Assembly (NCBI GenBank): GCA_029378245.1
Contig: JARKIF010000045.1
Span: forward strand, 310,001 to 374,000
DNA: 64,000 nt
From: Roridomyces roridus
Taxonomy: Eukaryota; Basidiomycota; Agaricomycetes; Agaricales; Mycenaceae
Direction of reading: 5' to 3'
The notes under the pieces are model-generated. The model was given only the letters and a program-made list of their open reading frames with translations. It did not search any database and was not told where the DNA came from. Shown here piece by piece: positions 21,694 through 32,274 of this stretch. Within the stretch, counting starts at the first letter, position 1, and each line of letters opens with the position of its first letter. The position numbers and the translations under genes are program-made.

Positions 21694-22323
21694 AGTGGTG
21701 GCAAGGTTCGGTTCGGTCCGGTTCAGCATCAATTTTTGCGAACCCCGAACCTGAACCTGGCGTTCGGTTCGGGCATTTCCCGAACCTTGAACCTGAATCC
21801 GCGTTCGCGTTCGGTTCGACGTTCGAACGCGTTCGAACCCCCAAGAATTTCAACACAACAATCCGAGTAAAGGCCGGTCAGAACAATATTCTAGGTCCAT
21901 TGGCACCTGGTGAGTACCGATGGGAATCATTATCGGGGTCTCTAATCACCCTCCGGGGCCGAAACATCCGACTAAAGGGCTCCCGACGCCGTTGATGCGC
22001 CATCCACGAAGCCGGGGTTATCATTCTCTCGTCTCCGCCGCATCAAAATGGGGTGAAAAGAGCCGAGGGTGGACCGGATGGTATAATCGTGGCAACTGGC
22101 GGTGAGACACCCCGAAATGCCTCAGATTCACATCGAAATCCACCGAAATTCGGCGCTGGCGTTCAATTTCGCGTTCGGCGTTCGAACGCGCGCGCCCACA
22201 ACAACCTTGAACCGAACTTGCGTTCAGGTTCGGGAAATGTCCGAACCTGAACGCTGAACCCGCGTCCGGTTCAGGTTCGGTTCAGGTTCGAACCGTTTTG
22301 TGAACCGGACCTTGCCACCACTA
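21694..22323. mobile_element. 630-bp hAT-like element (TAGTGGTGGCAAGG ends)
   Basis: Inverted ends TAGTGGTGGCAAGGT and ACCTTGCCACCACTA are flanked by a perfect 8-bp duplication, CTGACGGC, at 21686-21693 and 22324-22331. The subterminal regions are packed with degenerate GGTTCGGTTCGG / CCGAACCTGAAC arrays. Coding capacity is absent. The right arm has one CTGACGGC here (around 59230), the empty site. Confidence 0.93.
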
Positions 22324-22458
22324 CTGACGGCATGTCATGTCAACTTCCACCCGACCACCTTGCGACCACCACATTGATTTTTCGCATCCTTTTGTACACC
22401 CACCGGCTCACTGTGACTGAATCCTTGCAACACTCACTCTGTATCACAATCTTGCGTT

Positions 22459-23349
22459 ATGGGCGGATCGGAACTTGGCGCGACGTGCGAGACCAGTCCG
22501 CAAGACATATTGAAAACCGTTGACATCTCTGGAAGCCTTCTGGGTCCTCGCAACTTTCGAACCCTTCTTACATTCACCAAATGCAATATTGTCTGCAGCT
22601 CAGATTACCAGAAAACACTTCTTCCTATCCGCATTCGCCAACGCCCCATGATACAGCCGGTCCCACTCATACCTCTCATGTGGACTCGGAGCATATGTCC
22701 TATTCGACACATCACTCATATCGTCCTTGCGTTGCACCGGAACACCCGGTATCACAGAGTAGCTTTTGAGCCGTCCGTTCTGGAGGAGGTACTTGAATAC
22801 GGTGTCGATCGGGCGCGAGTATGCGAACGACGGGTGTGCAAGGTCTTGAGTGAGTCGTTGGAGGCCTTTCGGAGAGAGCGCGTAGGCGTGGGTGCACAAG
22901 GGGCCGTTGGTGCGCCTGTGCTGAGGGAGAGGGAGGGCCGAGCGGTGCGTGCTGCGTTTCGTCTGACCAACAGTAGCCTGTGCAAGTGCATTCAGTATCT
23001 GATACTTAGACCGGTGACCGTCTGTCTATGATATGTCTATCGACATATCATAGACAGGATGGTTACGAGCCTATCTGATACTATATGCAGAGGGCGCCTA
23101 CCGAGAAACACAATATCCCAGTCCTCCGGGAGATAATCCCACAACGAGGCGAGTCGTTCCTGGATGTCGGACTCGAGGTCAATGTCGTCTTCCAGAAACA
23201 CAGATACGTATGGCATGCAGACGCTGGCAGTCACTGAAGCTGCATGCCGGATGGCAGAGTAGTGGGAGTGGAAGCATGCAATTTTCGCGGCGGTGAGCGT
23301 GCATCCCTCGTTCGGATTGTACGAAAAAGGTGTCAGTCGATTATATCGA
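22459..23349. other. Insertion relative to the right arm, carrying the GT25 fragment
   Basis: The right arm joins sequence matching about 22458 directly to sequence matching about 23349 (reading through around 59105-59125). The extra segment here has no visible TIR or target duplication. It contains the GT25 remnant on the minus strand, so capture or ectopic repair is more likely than simple transposition. Confidence 0.6.
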
Positions 23350-23369
23350 GAATTCAACCAAAATCGCAA
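22600..23369 (-). pseudogene. Glycosyltransferase family 25 fragment
   Basis: Remnant of a fungal GT25 (LPS-type) glycosyltransferase. The first exon reads CTLTAAKIACFHSHYSAIRH, then VFLEDDIDLESD (acidic EDD motif) and LPEDWDIVFLG. An intron follows, bordered by GTAGGC and TTGCACAG. It contains a perfect 16-bp stem with a 4-nt loop (23022-23057). The next exon opens GYCWSDE, a GT25 hallmark, but the rest (CTHAYALSPKGLQRLTQDLA, then SRPIDTVFKYLL) lies in another frame. So there is a frameshift near 22900. The N-terminal part of the enzyme is missing at the junction with the amidohydrolase promoter. Confidence 0.75.
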
Positions 23370-23515
23370 CCACTGAAGGAATGATCCGACATCACAGCAT
23401 CAAGAAGTAATCTTATCTTGTCTTCCACGCTCATGCAGCTCCACCCAAACGCACCGATTGAGACTCGCCCAAGCCTGTCCGTATCTGTACATCGCTCCTC
23501 ATGCACCCACTGACG

Positions 23516-26500
23516 ATGAATCCACTCGGCAGCCTCCCGAAACTCGCCATCAAGCCATGGATCAAGGCACCACCGGAGGACCTCATTCTCACCAACGCTC
23601 GAGTCGTGCAGCCGTCGGCTGCTTCCCTGCTGAACGGAAACCAAAGGATTGTCATTAAGAACGGCAAGATTACCTCTATTGGACCTTCTGAGGCGCGCAA
23701 ATCCGACGATGATATCAGGACGGTGGATTTGAAGGGAGCGTATGTGTGCCCGTAAGTTTGTTCAGCGCTGCGAGTATCATTTCTCGGTATCAAACTCTTT
23801 CGATTTGAAGGGGTTTGATTGACTGCCATGTTCATGCGACGGCCGTTCCTGGCGTGAAGGTGCGGCCGTATCTAGTTGGAAGTTCTAATCCCAGACACGC
23901 TACAGGATATGAGCGAATTCTCTCAAATGCTAGAGCAAGATATCAATTTACGCACGGCATATGTTTTGAAAGGTACCTCGTTCGTTTTCAGATCGACCGA
24001 GTGACTCAATCGACACAGAGATGCTACTCAGAGGATTCACCACAGTCCGCGATACAGGTGGCGCTTCGAAACGGATCGCGCTAGCGATCGAAGAAGGACT
24101 TATCCAGGGGCCGCGGCTCATCCAGTGTGGCAAGGCTCTTTCTCAGACGGGTGTGTGATGGAGTCGTATGATACCTCGTCACTTCGTCAGAAGCGCATCA
24201 GCGTCATTTGATTGCGCATCATCGTCATTTGATCGCGCAACTTCGTCACCAGCCGTTAAGCGGGTCGGCAATCATTTTCACTTGACCGACCTCTGCAAGT
24301 TCGTCAGAATGCTCGATCCGGCGAATCTTTGGATTCGCACGTCCGCAAACATTGCCAAACCATCCTTCCTTTCCTTCCCCCACCATCATCTCGCTGCCCG
24401 GCCGCCTTGGAAGACGCCCGCGACGATACCCACACCACTCATTCCGATGAATTCGACCAGTGAGTATCCCGATCTCTCTCTCTCTCTCTCCGAATGGAGG
24501 CTCACGGCATCCTTCCGGTTCGAGGAGACACGGCCGTTGCCGCCGCTGGGGTCGAGAAAAACACCAAGGATAGTTTGCCAGTGGAGGATGTCGTGGGAGA
24601 CTCGGTGAGCTCCACTGCCGCCGATCTTGGGGGTTATGAGCTCGGGCTGGAGGCTCTTCTCCAGAGGAGGTCATGATCAACGGCCATGGAGCGCCCCGAG
24701 CGCAGCAGGGACGGTGCGTGATGGTATGGTGCCGTTTACCTTTGTCGCTGACTGTCTTGTCGTCCAAGCACGGCTTTCTGTGCTTGATGTTTATGCTGCG
24801 AGGCTCTCCACTGTCGTCGACGCCGAGGACGATTTCCTCCCCGCCCTTTCCACACCCAGTAAGACTCCATTCGCTCGCAAAATTAACATACTCTGACCTT
24901 CTGTTTCTGAGATGGACAGTCCGCTGACAACGCGGAGGGTCCTGGGGGCGGCCAAATTTGGCCGGAGAGACAGTGTCGCGTGCATCATTTGAGGTCAGGT
25001 CCTCCAGTCTGTCTGTCGTCTATATGCTGATTCATTCCAAGAGTTTTGGTTTTGGATCATTCCGAGTCGTACTCACCCGATGCGGAACAAATCCGGGTCT
25101 GGACCAGAGCTAGGGTCCTTGGAGGGAGACCTTTTAGCGCACGATAAGTAGAAGTAGGATATATAGAATAAAGTACCTATTTTGTCGTGGTTGAACAAGT
25201 AGATAATGAGTTCAACAACTCGTAGGTCTTTGATGAAAGCACTTACGAGCGCACGAGAGAGTTTGTATCGCGAAGCGCGCCGCTGGCACGCAGTCTTCAT
25301 TTTAGCACCATTGCAAGGTGCGCCGCAGTTAAACCTGGCGTGGTGTGGGCTCCGGCCGCCAGTACAGCGTCGATAGGAACACGCGAAAAGGAGACTACAT
25401 TACCAACCTCGCGCAGTGCGTAAACCAGTCAGACGAGCGGAGTGAGATTGAAAGAACTCCAGCGGAACAAGGGTGGTAAGCAAGTCGCGATGACTTAGCG
25501 GCTTGACGGACAGTGGGCTACGGACGCGAGGGAATGACGAACTTACCCAGCGAGCCGACGAACTTGCAGATTTGCGCGGCCGAAATTGAGTTCTGACGAG
25601 CTTGCGAAGCAAGCTCGTCGCATCTCACGAACTTGCACTTCTGACGAAGTGACGAAGTTGGTGGGGACTCTGTGTGATGTATATAACTCACTGCCTGTGT
25701 TCTAACTGAATCATTTACTCAAGGCGGACACGGAGATTCGAGCCCAGGGGTATCCGGTGGGGCAACCAGCACCGGATGTTGTGGTGGTCATGCTGTAGGT
25801 CTGAGCCGCGTCGCCGACGGCGTTCCGGAAGTTCTCAAGGCAGCTCGGGAAGAGCTCAAAGCTGGGGCAGATTGTAAGTCTTTTCTTGCTTCTTTTTCTC
25901 CTTCTTTCGTCAAACAGAAAGATCACGAGTGACTTGCAGTCATCAAGATAATGGTTGGAGGCGGCGTTGCATCTGAAACCGACGCAATCGAAACCATTCA
26001 ATACACCGCTGAAGAAATCCGGGCCATTACGACGACTTGTAGGCAGATGGGCGGGAAGATGGGTGGGTAGCCAACCATTCCTTAGTTCTCTGACGTGCTT
26101 GAATGTCGGACAGTTACCGCGCATGCATATACTGTGGACGCCATTCGACACGCGATAGATAATGGCGTCTTGGGGATTGAACATGGGAATTTAATCGACA
26201 AGGCAACTGCGAACTTGATGGTAGCTAAAGGCATATACGTGCGTCTTATTTGCGCCTTCAAGTTATCGTTTATTCTGAGATCTCAACCTGTTCAGCTCAC
26301 GCCGACTCTCTCCTGCTACGGTCTGTATCATCCGCACCTCCAAGTCTGCTCTTCATTCACGCAATCACAGGCGCAATGGTCCGGCCTCCATTCGAAGACT
26401 TCCTCCCTCCTTCTGGAAAGATCAAGAACGCAGAAGTCATGGCTCAAGGCCTCGAATCACTGAAGATCGCACACGCAGCGGGGGTGACTATTTGCTAGTC

Positions 26501-26900
26501 AGTGCAGTTGAATTCGGATTTCCACTCGAATGCTTATTTGGAAACTCCAAGTGGCTCGGACCTACTGACGTCCTTGCACGCCCTGCAAACCGAAGAGTTT
26601 GCTGTGCGAGCGAACGTTCTACCTTCGGCTGCGATCTTGAAACATGCTACTACGAATGCTGGTAGGTTTACAAAGATATCTGCAGTTCAACTTGTACTTA
26701 TCATTCAAGCACAAATGCTGGGCAAATCCAATCTCATCGGCACCATCTCCGAAGGGGCGTACGCGGATCTCATTATTTTGAACGACGATCCGTTGAAGGA
26801 TGTGACTGTACTGGATAGGCCGGAGGATCATTTGCTGGCGGTGATGAAGGAGGGGAGGGTATTTAGTAGTCGGGTTGAGGGCCTTGTGGTGGATGGGTAG
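23516..26900 (+). CDS. Metal-dependent amidohydrolase, left-arm copy
   Basis: Cytosolic amidohydrolase-superfamily enzyme (imidazolonepropionase/dipeptidase-like); substrate unknown. ATG 23516 is the start conserved with the other copy. The sequence begins [11 protein letters not shown] and [19 protein letters not shown]. Metal ligands can be followed across exons: GLIDCHVHA (HxH), IKIMVGGG (bridging Lys), [16 protein letters not shown] and, after a GTCAGT..AAG intron, YGSDLLTS. The C-terminus is the typical [19 protein letters not shown]. About seven introns are needed. One, after ALSQTG, contains a 1.5-kb transposable element (24161-25670); if the intron is still spliced the enzyme survives. 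If the intron before [10 protein letters not shown] uses the same GTTTTG donor as the right copy, a C-to-T change creates a stop codon at that junction. It is convergent with the MFS gene (54 bp between stops). Confidence 0.75.
24161..25670. mobile_element. 1.5-kb non-autonomous DNA transposon (9-bp TSD)
   Basis: It is absent from the same intron in the right arm. It is flanked by a perfect 9-bp duplication, TGTGTGATG, at 24152-24160 and 25671-25679. The ends are imperfect inverted repeats: GAGTC at the tip and then CTTCGTCACTTCGTCAGAAG-like sequence on both sides, with many subterminal TTCGTCA and AACTTGCA motifs. A 9-bp duplication suggests a Mutator-like element; hAT with 8 bp cannot be excluded. 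No transposase is visible. The interior has a (TC)n run near 24476 and short open frames that could be captured host sequence. Confidence 0.8.
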
Positions 26901-26953
26901 AAGTCTTTCAAGACTGTACAAGTAGTGTAAAAATACATGATCAATCCGCGTTT

Positions 26954-28920
26954 TTAATATTTGTAGCGGAACGTTTTGTTTTCTCGGTCGGTGACTGCAA
27001 GAGAATCAGCGGATGAAGAAAACAACAGAAGGAAACACATACGATTCAACCACTCGATATTAACCACCACCTCCTTGCCCTCCCCGGCCTCCCTCTCCTT
27101 CCTCTCCCGCTCATCCCTCAAACGATTTTGATACCCATAATACACACGTAGCGCCGCTGCGATGACGGCTGTAGCAATCTGCGTGACGAGGAGTACGATT
27201 TTGGCGGGTATGTATCGGGGCGCGTCTTTAGCTTGGAAGAGCTGTGGGCCGATGATGTTGCCGAGGGAGAAGGCGCCATTGATGAGTGCGTTGGCGGCTA
27301 CGCGTTTTGTGTGCCCGGCGACGTTGGCTGTTGTCAGGCAGAAGACGAGGAAGAGGGTTACGGTTTGCTGGTAGGAATACGGCCGTCAGAGGACAAAACG
27401 AGGAAAGAGGAACTCACCATGTTCACCAGGTAGATTCCTGCGAGCAGACCTGCGCGCTGCGATGCAGGGAGGAAGGACATTAGAGCGGAGCCCATGGCTG
27501 CGAGGCAGCAGAACACGGTCATGCACAATGCGCGATTGTCGTATTTGTGTCCGAGATATGCGGTAGCCAGACATGAGAGCAATGACACCGCGCCGCTCGG
27601 CATGTTCAACAATGAACTCCGAAGTGCCGAGAAGCCAAAGTTGTGGATGAGGGTTGTCGAGTAGAATGAGATGACGCCGGAGGTCAGGGAGGTCTGCCCC
27701 AGTTTTAGCGCGGTAACGACATAGTTGGTGTACGTACGACGACGATGAGGAACGTGAGCAACCATATTTGCGGATCGACGACCAGCTCGCGCAGTTGCTT
27801 CCACTTGTAATGGGTGTTTTTGATACCGGTTTGGTTGACCCGGACTCGTTGGATGGCGGCGCGTTTCTCAGCCTCGGTGAGCCAAGACACGTCCATGGGC
27901 GAGTCGGGCATACATAAGAGTGCCCAAACTCCGGCAGTTGCCGTCACGCATCCGAGGACGAGGAACATGATACGCCACCCGGAGAGTGCTTCACGTGTCA
28001 CTTGTTGGAAGCCTGGGTTTATTTTCAGATGGGTTATGGAGAGATGTCGGTGACAGAATACGCCGTACATACCCCAAGATATCAGACCGCCTAACATCTG
28101 GGCGATGCCTATTTTGGTTCAGGCACGGAAATCCGTTGAACTTGAAATGAATGCTCACCAAGCCCACAGTACCATATTGCGAATCGCAGGATTGCCTCAG
28201 ATTTGGTGTACCACATGCCTAGCGAGCGGTTGGTGGGTTTTCAATCTCTCTCGTGAATCACACTCACTGGTTATAAGCATTAAACACGGGGCAGTCGCCG
28301 CTTCCAGAATCCCAATCATAACACGCGTCGCGATGAGTCCATGGTACGTTTTCACGGCGGCAGTAGCCGCTGTGACGACCCCCCAGAAGATGATGTTGAT
28401 TCCCAACCATTTACCTGGGCGCACCTTTTGTACGATGTACCCTTGGAAAGGTCAGTATCGCGTTGTAACGTAAGAGAGAAGATGCACCTGTTGGCAGCTC
28501 GGCGATGAGGTTCGCGATATACATGGCACTGGCAGCATTGTTAAAGTCGTTTCCCTTCATTTTGAGTTCCTGGTTGAGTCCCATGACCGCCGCATACTGA
28601 ATTTAGTATTAGCACATTCGATGAATAAGTTGGTGCGACTTACGTTGAGATCCCTGCAAGCAGAGTCAAAAAATGGGAAGTGAATCAAAGTCGAGGACGC
28701 ACAGTTTATCGAGGAACTGGAGGGTATACGCAACCAGCGCAATTGGCACGATATGACGGTCAATCTTTCGCACGAGAAGGGCGAGGTCGACTTCATCCGC
28801 GCCGTCCTTTGACGCATCCGCATGTTCCTCGAGGTACACGATCGCCTTGTCGAGACTCGCGTTGCTGAGGTTGGCGTTGGTGCTCGAGAGCACCGTGCTG
28901 GCGTGCACAGAGTCACTCAT
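26954..28920 (-). CDS. MFS transporter, allantoate-permease (ACS) family
   Basis: Plasma-membrane proton-coupled anion symporter family that includes Dal5 and Tna1; substrate unknown. The start at 28920 is MSDSVHASTVLS, followed by an acidic N-terminus and DRHIVPIALVAYTLQFLDK (TM1). Later exons give PGKWLGINIIFWGVVTAATA, RVMIGILEAATAPCLML, WYTKSEAILRFAIWY, QMLGGLISWG, SGWRIMFLVLGCVTATAGVW, FGFSALRSSLLNMPSGAVSL and NALINGAFSLGNIIGPQLFQ. The C-terminal end is VTDRENKTFRYKY. About nine introns of 45-70 nt have clear GT-AG borders. The gene is convergent with the amidohydrolase, which suggests linked uptake and hydrolysis. Only its C-terminal two thirds are present in the right arm. Confidence 0.82.
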
Positions 28921-30307
28921 GGCTGGTTGGGCGACGCGTTGACAGCGCCTCGTGTTGGTTTTATACATGAGAAATGGCGAGGCCACCCGCTTTGTGGGGT
29001 TGATAGCCGGGCATTGCGGGTTTTGCGGTCGAGCGAATGACACCGATCAGGGAGTTAAGGATTTGCCGCTGCTGCCTTTTCATGGGTTCCTGACTTCATA
29101 AACGCCGAGGTATTCAGCAGGTAAGGGTCATGGATGAACGGGACAGCAGCAAGGGGCGGCGGGAATGCGCCGCGGACAATTGCAGACAAGGTGTAGCAAG
29201 GCAAAAGCAAGATCAGACCGAGGATGCGCCAATTGGCCAGAATATTCTTCTTCTTGTCATCAAGTGCCAGCAGAGACAAGATATGAGAGGATTTGAGACG
29301 TCATAAGCCGGCACCGTAACGGTAATGGTCCAATTCAGGACTGGTCCAGTTACGAGAAACCGCGGGGAGATTAGCATGTGAACTTTGCAAGTAGTAGGTT
29401 TGATAGAGTCAGCCAAGCATCGTGATCTTCATTGCGCCTGAGGATGGTGCCTGGAAGAAGAAGGTAATCATCGATTTTCTTTCCATGAGGAGCACATCCT
29501 GAGAAATTCGGAATCATGAAGAAGCAGAACATCGTTAGGGACAAGAGGCATGCCGTCATGGCCGGGTGCCCAGAATGCGCGTCAGACATCAAAACCAAGA
29601 AAGAGGCGGTCGACCATCCAGTTGGCCTTTGACACGGGTACCCCGACGCCGCCCTGGAGTCAAAGTAGGCATGTAGCTGCTTCGGGCGGAAGACAGCGAA
29701 AACCCCATTCGAGTACTTGGTGGCGTCCCAGGCCGCGGATCCGTTCTATTTAGTGAAGGGAAAATACATCAGCACGCGCCACATAGACAAGGAATTGGCC
29801 GATTCAAAGCGAAGAATCTGCGCGGTGATCGCGAATGTTGGTGAGAACTTTGGGAGCACAGTGTATTAGATGCTCGCAGATATCACGGCGGGGCGCACAC
29901 CCAACGTTCAGTGCGGAGCTACGAGCCCAGCGGATTCGGCCGGAAGACTTGAAGAATCAATCGCCGCCGGGGCCAACAGTCTGAGAACGGTGGGATCGGT
30001 CCGCAAGTCGTTTTCTGATAAGTAGCAATTAGGCGCATTCAGTCGCGTATAATTGAACGGCGGAGGACATGGAGAGTCTAGAGCCGCTCTACTCGAGGTC
30101 CCGAGGTCCCGAGTAGCGTCGTCGGCGGAACCAGTTGCATCTCTTTTTGCGTGTTGATATTCATTGAACAGACCCTGCAGAAATCTTTGTTGACGCGCGA
30201 CCTGCGCAGCGCTCCGTGGTGGTCTGAAACAAGCGGGAAAAGCTCCCGATCACTACTACAAATAAAGCGTAAATAGCAATCGGAAATTCTATCCTCAATA
30301 GGTTCGG
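28921..30307. other. Intergenic, no confident gene
   Basis: Hydrophobic minus-strand frames occur at 29055-29600 (for example LANWRILGLILLLPCYTLSA and MTACLLSLTMFCFFMIP). They might be exons of a decayed membrane protein, but I could not join them into a model or assign a family. Confidence 0.35.
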
Positions 30308-31724
30308 ACACAACAAGGCCTTCGTCAGAAGGGGCTTGCTTCAAAGTCCGTCAGATCTGCGGTTTGTTAGTTCACTTGTACTTCCCCCGTACTTTGCCCC
30401 TCACCCTGGGGCTTTCTGTCGCACATAGATGACATGCCAGCAAGGGGGCATCAGGATCGTAATTTCGGATATAGGGTCGAAAAGTTTTTTTCGACCCTGG
30501 CTGGCCCCCCTCCCCTCCCCTCCTATATAAGGCAGATCATTCCCACGATCATGTGACTTACCGGCGGTCCGAGCAATCCGCGGCTCCCAACCATAGGAAA
30601 AATATGTATTACAAACTTATTAGAGGACCCCAGTGTCAATTAGACCCATCTCATGTGTACTTGAGCAATGATACACTTGTTGTCTGTGGCAATGTCCTGT
30701 GAGAGTCGATGAGACTGGCAGCTGTATTATGTAATATATCAGTCCCGATTTGGAAATTTCAATCAAGAGTGTCCAATATGCTCCAAAACACATTTACTAA
30801 TATACATATAGAAATTTTTTTCGAGCCCTCTCGGCCCCCCCCCCCCCCCCCCCCCCCCCCCTCCCCCGGTACGAAATTTCGATCCCGGTACCCCCTTGCA
30901 TGCCAGGCTTGCCTGAGACATTTTTTTCCGTATTGAAAACTGCTCAGAACTAACTCTATCTTTGTTCCAATCCAACTTTGCTGATTTTCTTAAAACCACT
31001 GCCTGCAGGTCTATGGAGTGACGATCCGGGCTTATATTGGCGGACTAAATCAAGTTTATGGATGTTTAAAGTCTTCCTGAATATTTTCAGATTTTTCCCT
31101 TCACCAGCTGGAAGCCTGCGCGTCCTCGAATGTGTCGTTTCCCGGCATCAGAGCTGCTGAAACACAGTGATCTCGCTGCGATCAAAGTTGTCCTGGCTGG
31201 CTCCTGTAAAGAAGGATGGCTGCGCGACATCCTCTAGGTCTCTAGTAACTGCCTTGGACTTGGAAGGTGCTTCATGTCGAATATTGCAGCTTTTATCGCG
31301 CACAGGGTGCATTTAGGGCTCACATCACATTACGTGATAGTGCTGACATGGTGCAGATTTCGACCTGAATCGACCTGTAAAACCTTCCTCATTGTAATTG
31401 TGGATGGATGGCTTGTCCTACCCATAGATCCTACCCTATACAAGCTTCGATTTGAGTCACAGAAAGATCCAATGAGAAATGAATATTTTTGAGGCATCTG
31501 AAATTTCAGCTGTTTTCGGCCAACTTGCAACCCCCAGAACTCGATGAATTTTTCATGGATTATTTGGAACTCGGACACAAAGTTGTAGCTAGAGATATGA
31601 ACTAAAAGTTTTGCCAATTAACCCCAGGGCTCTGACTTTTAGTTGTGTTGCTGGAGGGCGATTTTCAAACCCCCCGATCGGCGGACTTTGAAGCAAGCCC
31701 CTTCTGACGAAGGCCTTGTTGTGT
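30308..31724. repeat. 1.4-kb unit bounded by 43-bp inverted repeats
   Basis: The left end (30308-30350) and right end (31682-31724) are inverted copies with cores CCTTCGTCAGAAGGGGCTTG and CAAGCCCCTTCTGACGAAGG. The enclosed 1.33 kb has no convincing gene. It contains TTTTTTCGA-CCCT-type stretches and a C27 homopolymer at 30835-30861. A direct GGTTCG flanks both ends, but I see no clean target duplication. Probably a non-autonomous DNA element. Confidence 0.6.
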
Positions 31725-32274
31725 GTGTTTGGTTCGTGATCGGCCTGATGTCGGAACGGGGCTTGTACCGAACCTATATCCTCAACAATCTTCAGACGCG
31801 TAGACCAGCCGAGGAATGCGAAAATGTCAACTGCATTTCCAGAGACGTAACTTGGACCCGGGCTTGGCACTGAGCGAGATACTCGGGGCAATACCCTCAG
31901 TTGTTACAGTGACTGAAGCTCAGCGTCGGCAAAGCGAAGTCCGACTCCTCTTCGCATCGAATACAGATATTCTGAGAGAATTTGAGATGTCATTGGATGC
32001 AGAACTGCGGTTCACGAGTCCCTGTATGTGGGCGTGCGGCTTGCGATTCGAATTTCGGCGGGGAAAAGAGATTCTGGCGTTGACAGTTCCGAATCTTTGG
32101 AGGCACAGTCGAAGATACAGCCGATTTCAGTGCAGAGGACGGAAACACCCCAGAATGTGGAGCAGGACTTGAGCAGGACAGTGGACATGCCTCTCATGGA
32201 CATGTGATGGCCTGGAACAAGATCAATCACTGGTGGCTGTGCCTCGACCGCGTTTCTCAAAGGGCACCGCGACC
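31725..32274. other. Upstream region of TOF1
   Basis: No gene recognised. Short plus-strand frames only; the stretch presumably contains the TOF1 promoter and 5' leader. Confidence 0.4.

Larger units (their letters stand above)
15533..28330 (+). repeat. Left arm of a large inverted duplication
   Basis: Gene order esterase(+), F-box-like(+), F-box/LRR(-), amidohydrolase(+), MFS(-). The same genes occur inverted at 55692-64000. The left limit given matches the window end and is not a true boundary. The right limit lies inside the MFS gene near 28330, where homology to the other arm stops. This arm is longer because it carries at least five insertions absent from the other arm. Confidence 0.88.

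Noticed and set aside
23099..23369. CRISPR or regulatory function for the hairpin-containing segment
   Set aside because: Eukaryotic context; a single hairpin inside a GT25 intron, no repeat-spacer pattern.
30763..30999. Poly-glycine ORF
   Set aside because: Produced by the C27 homopolymer; no coding evidence on either side.
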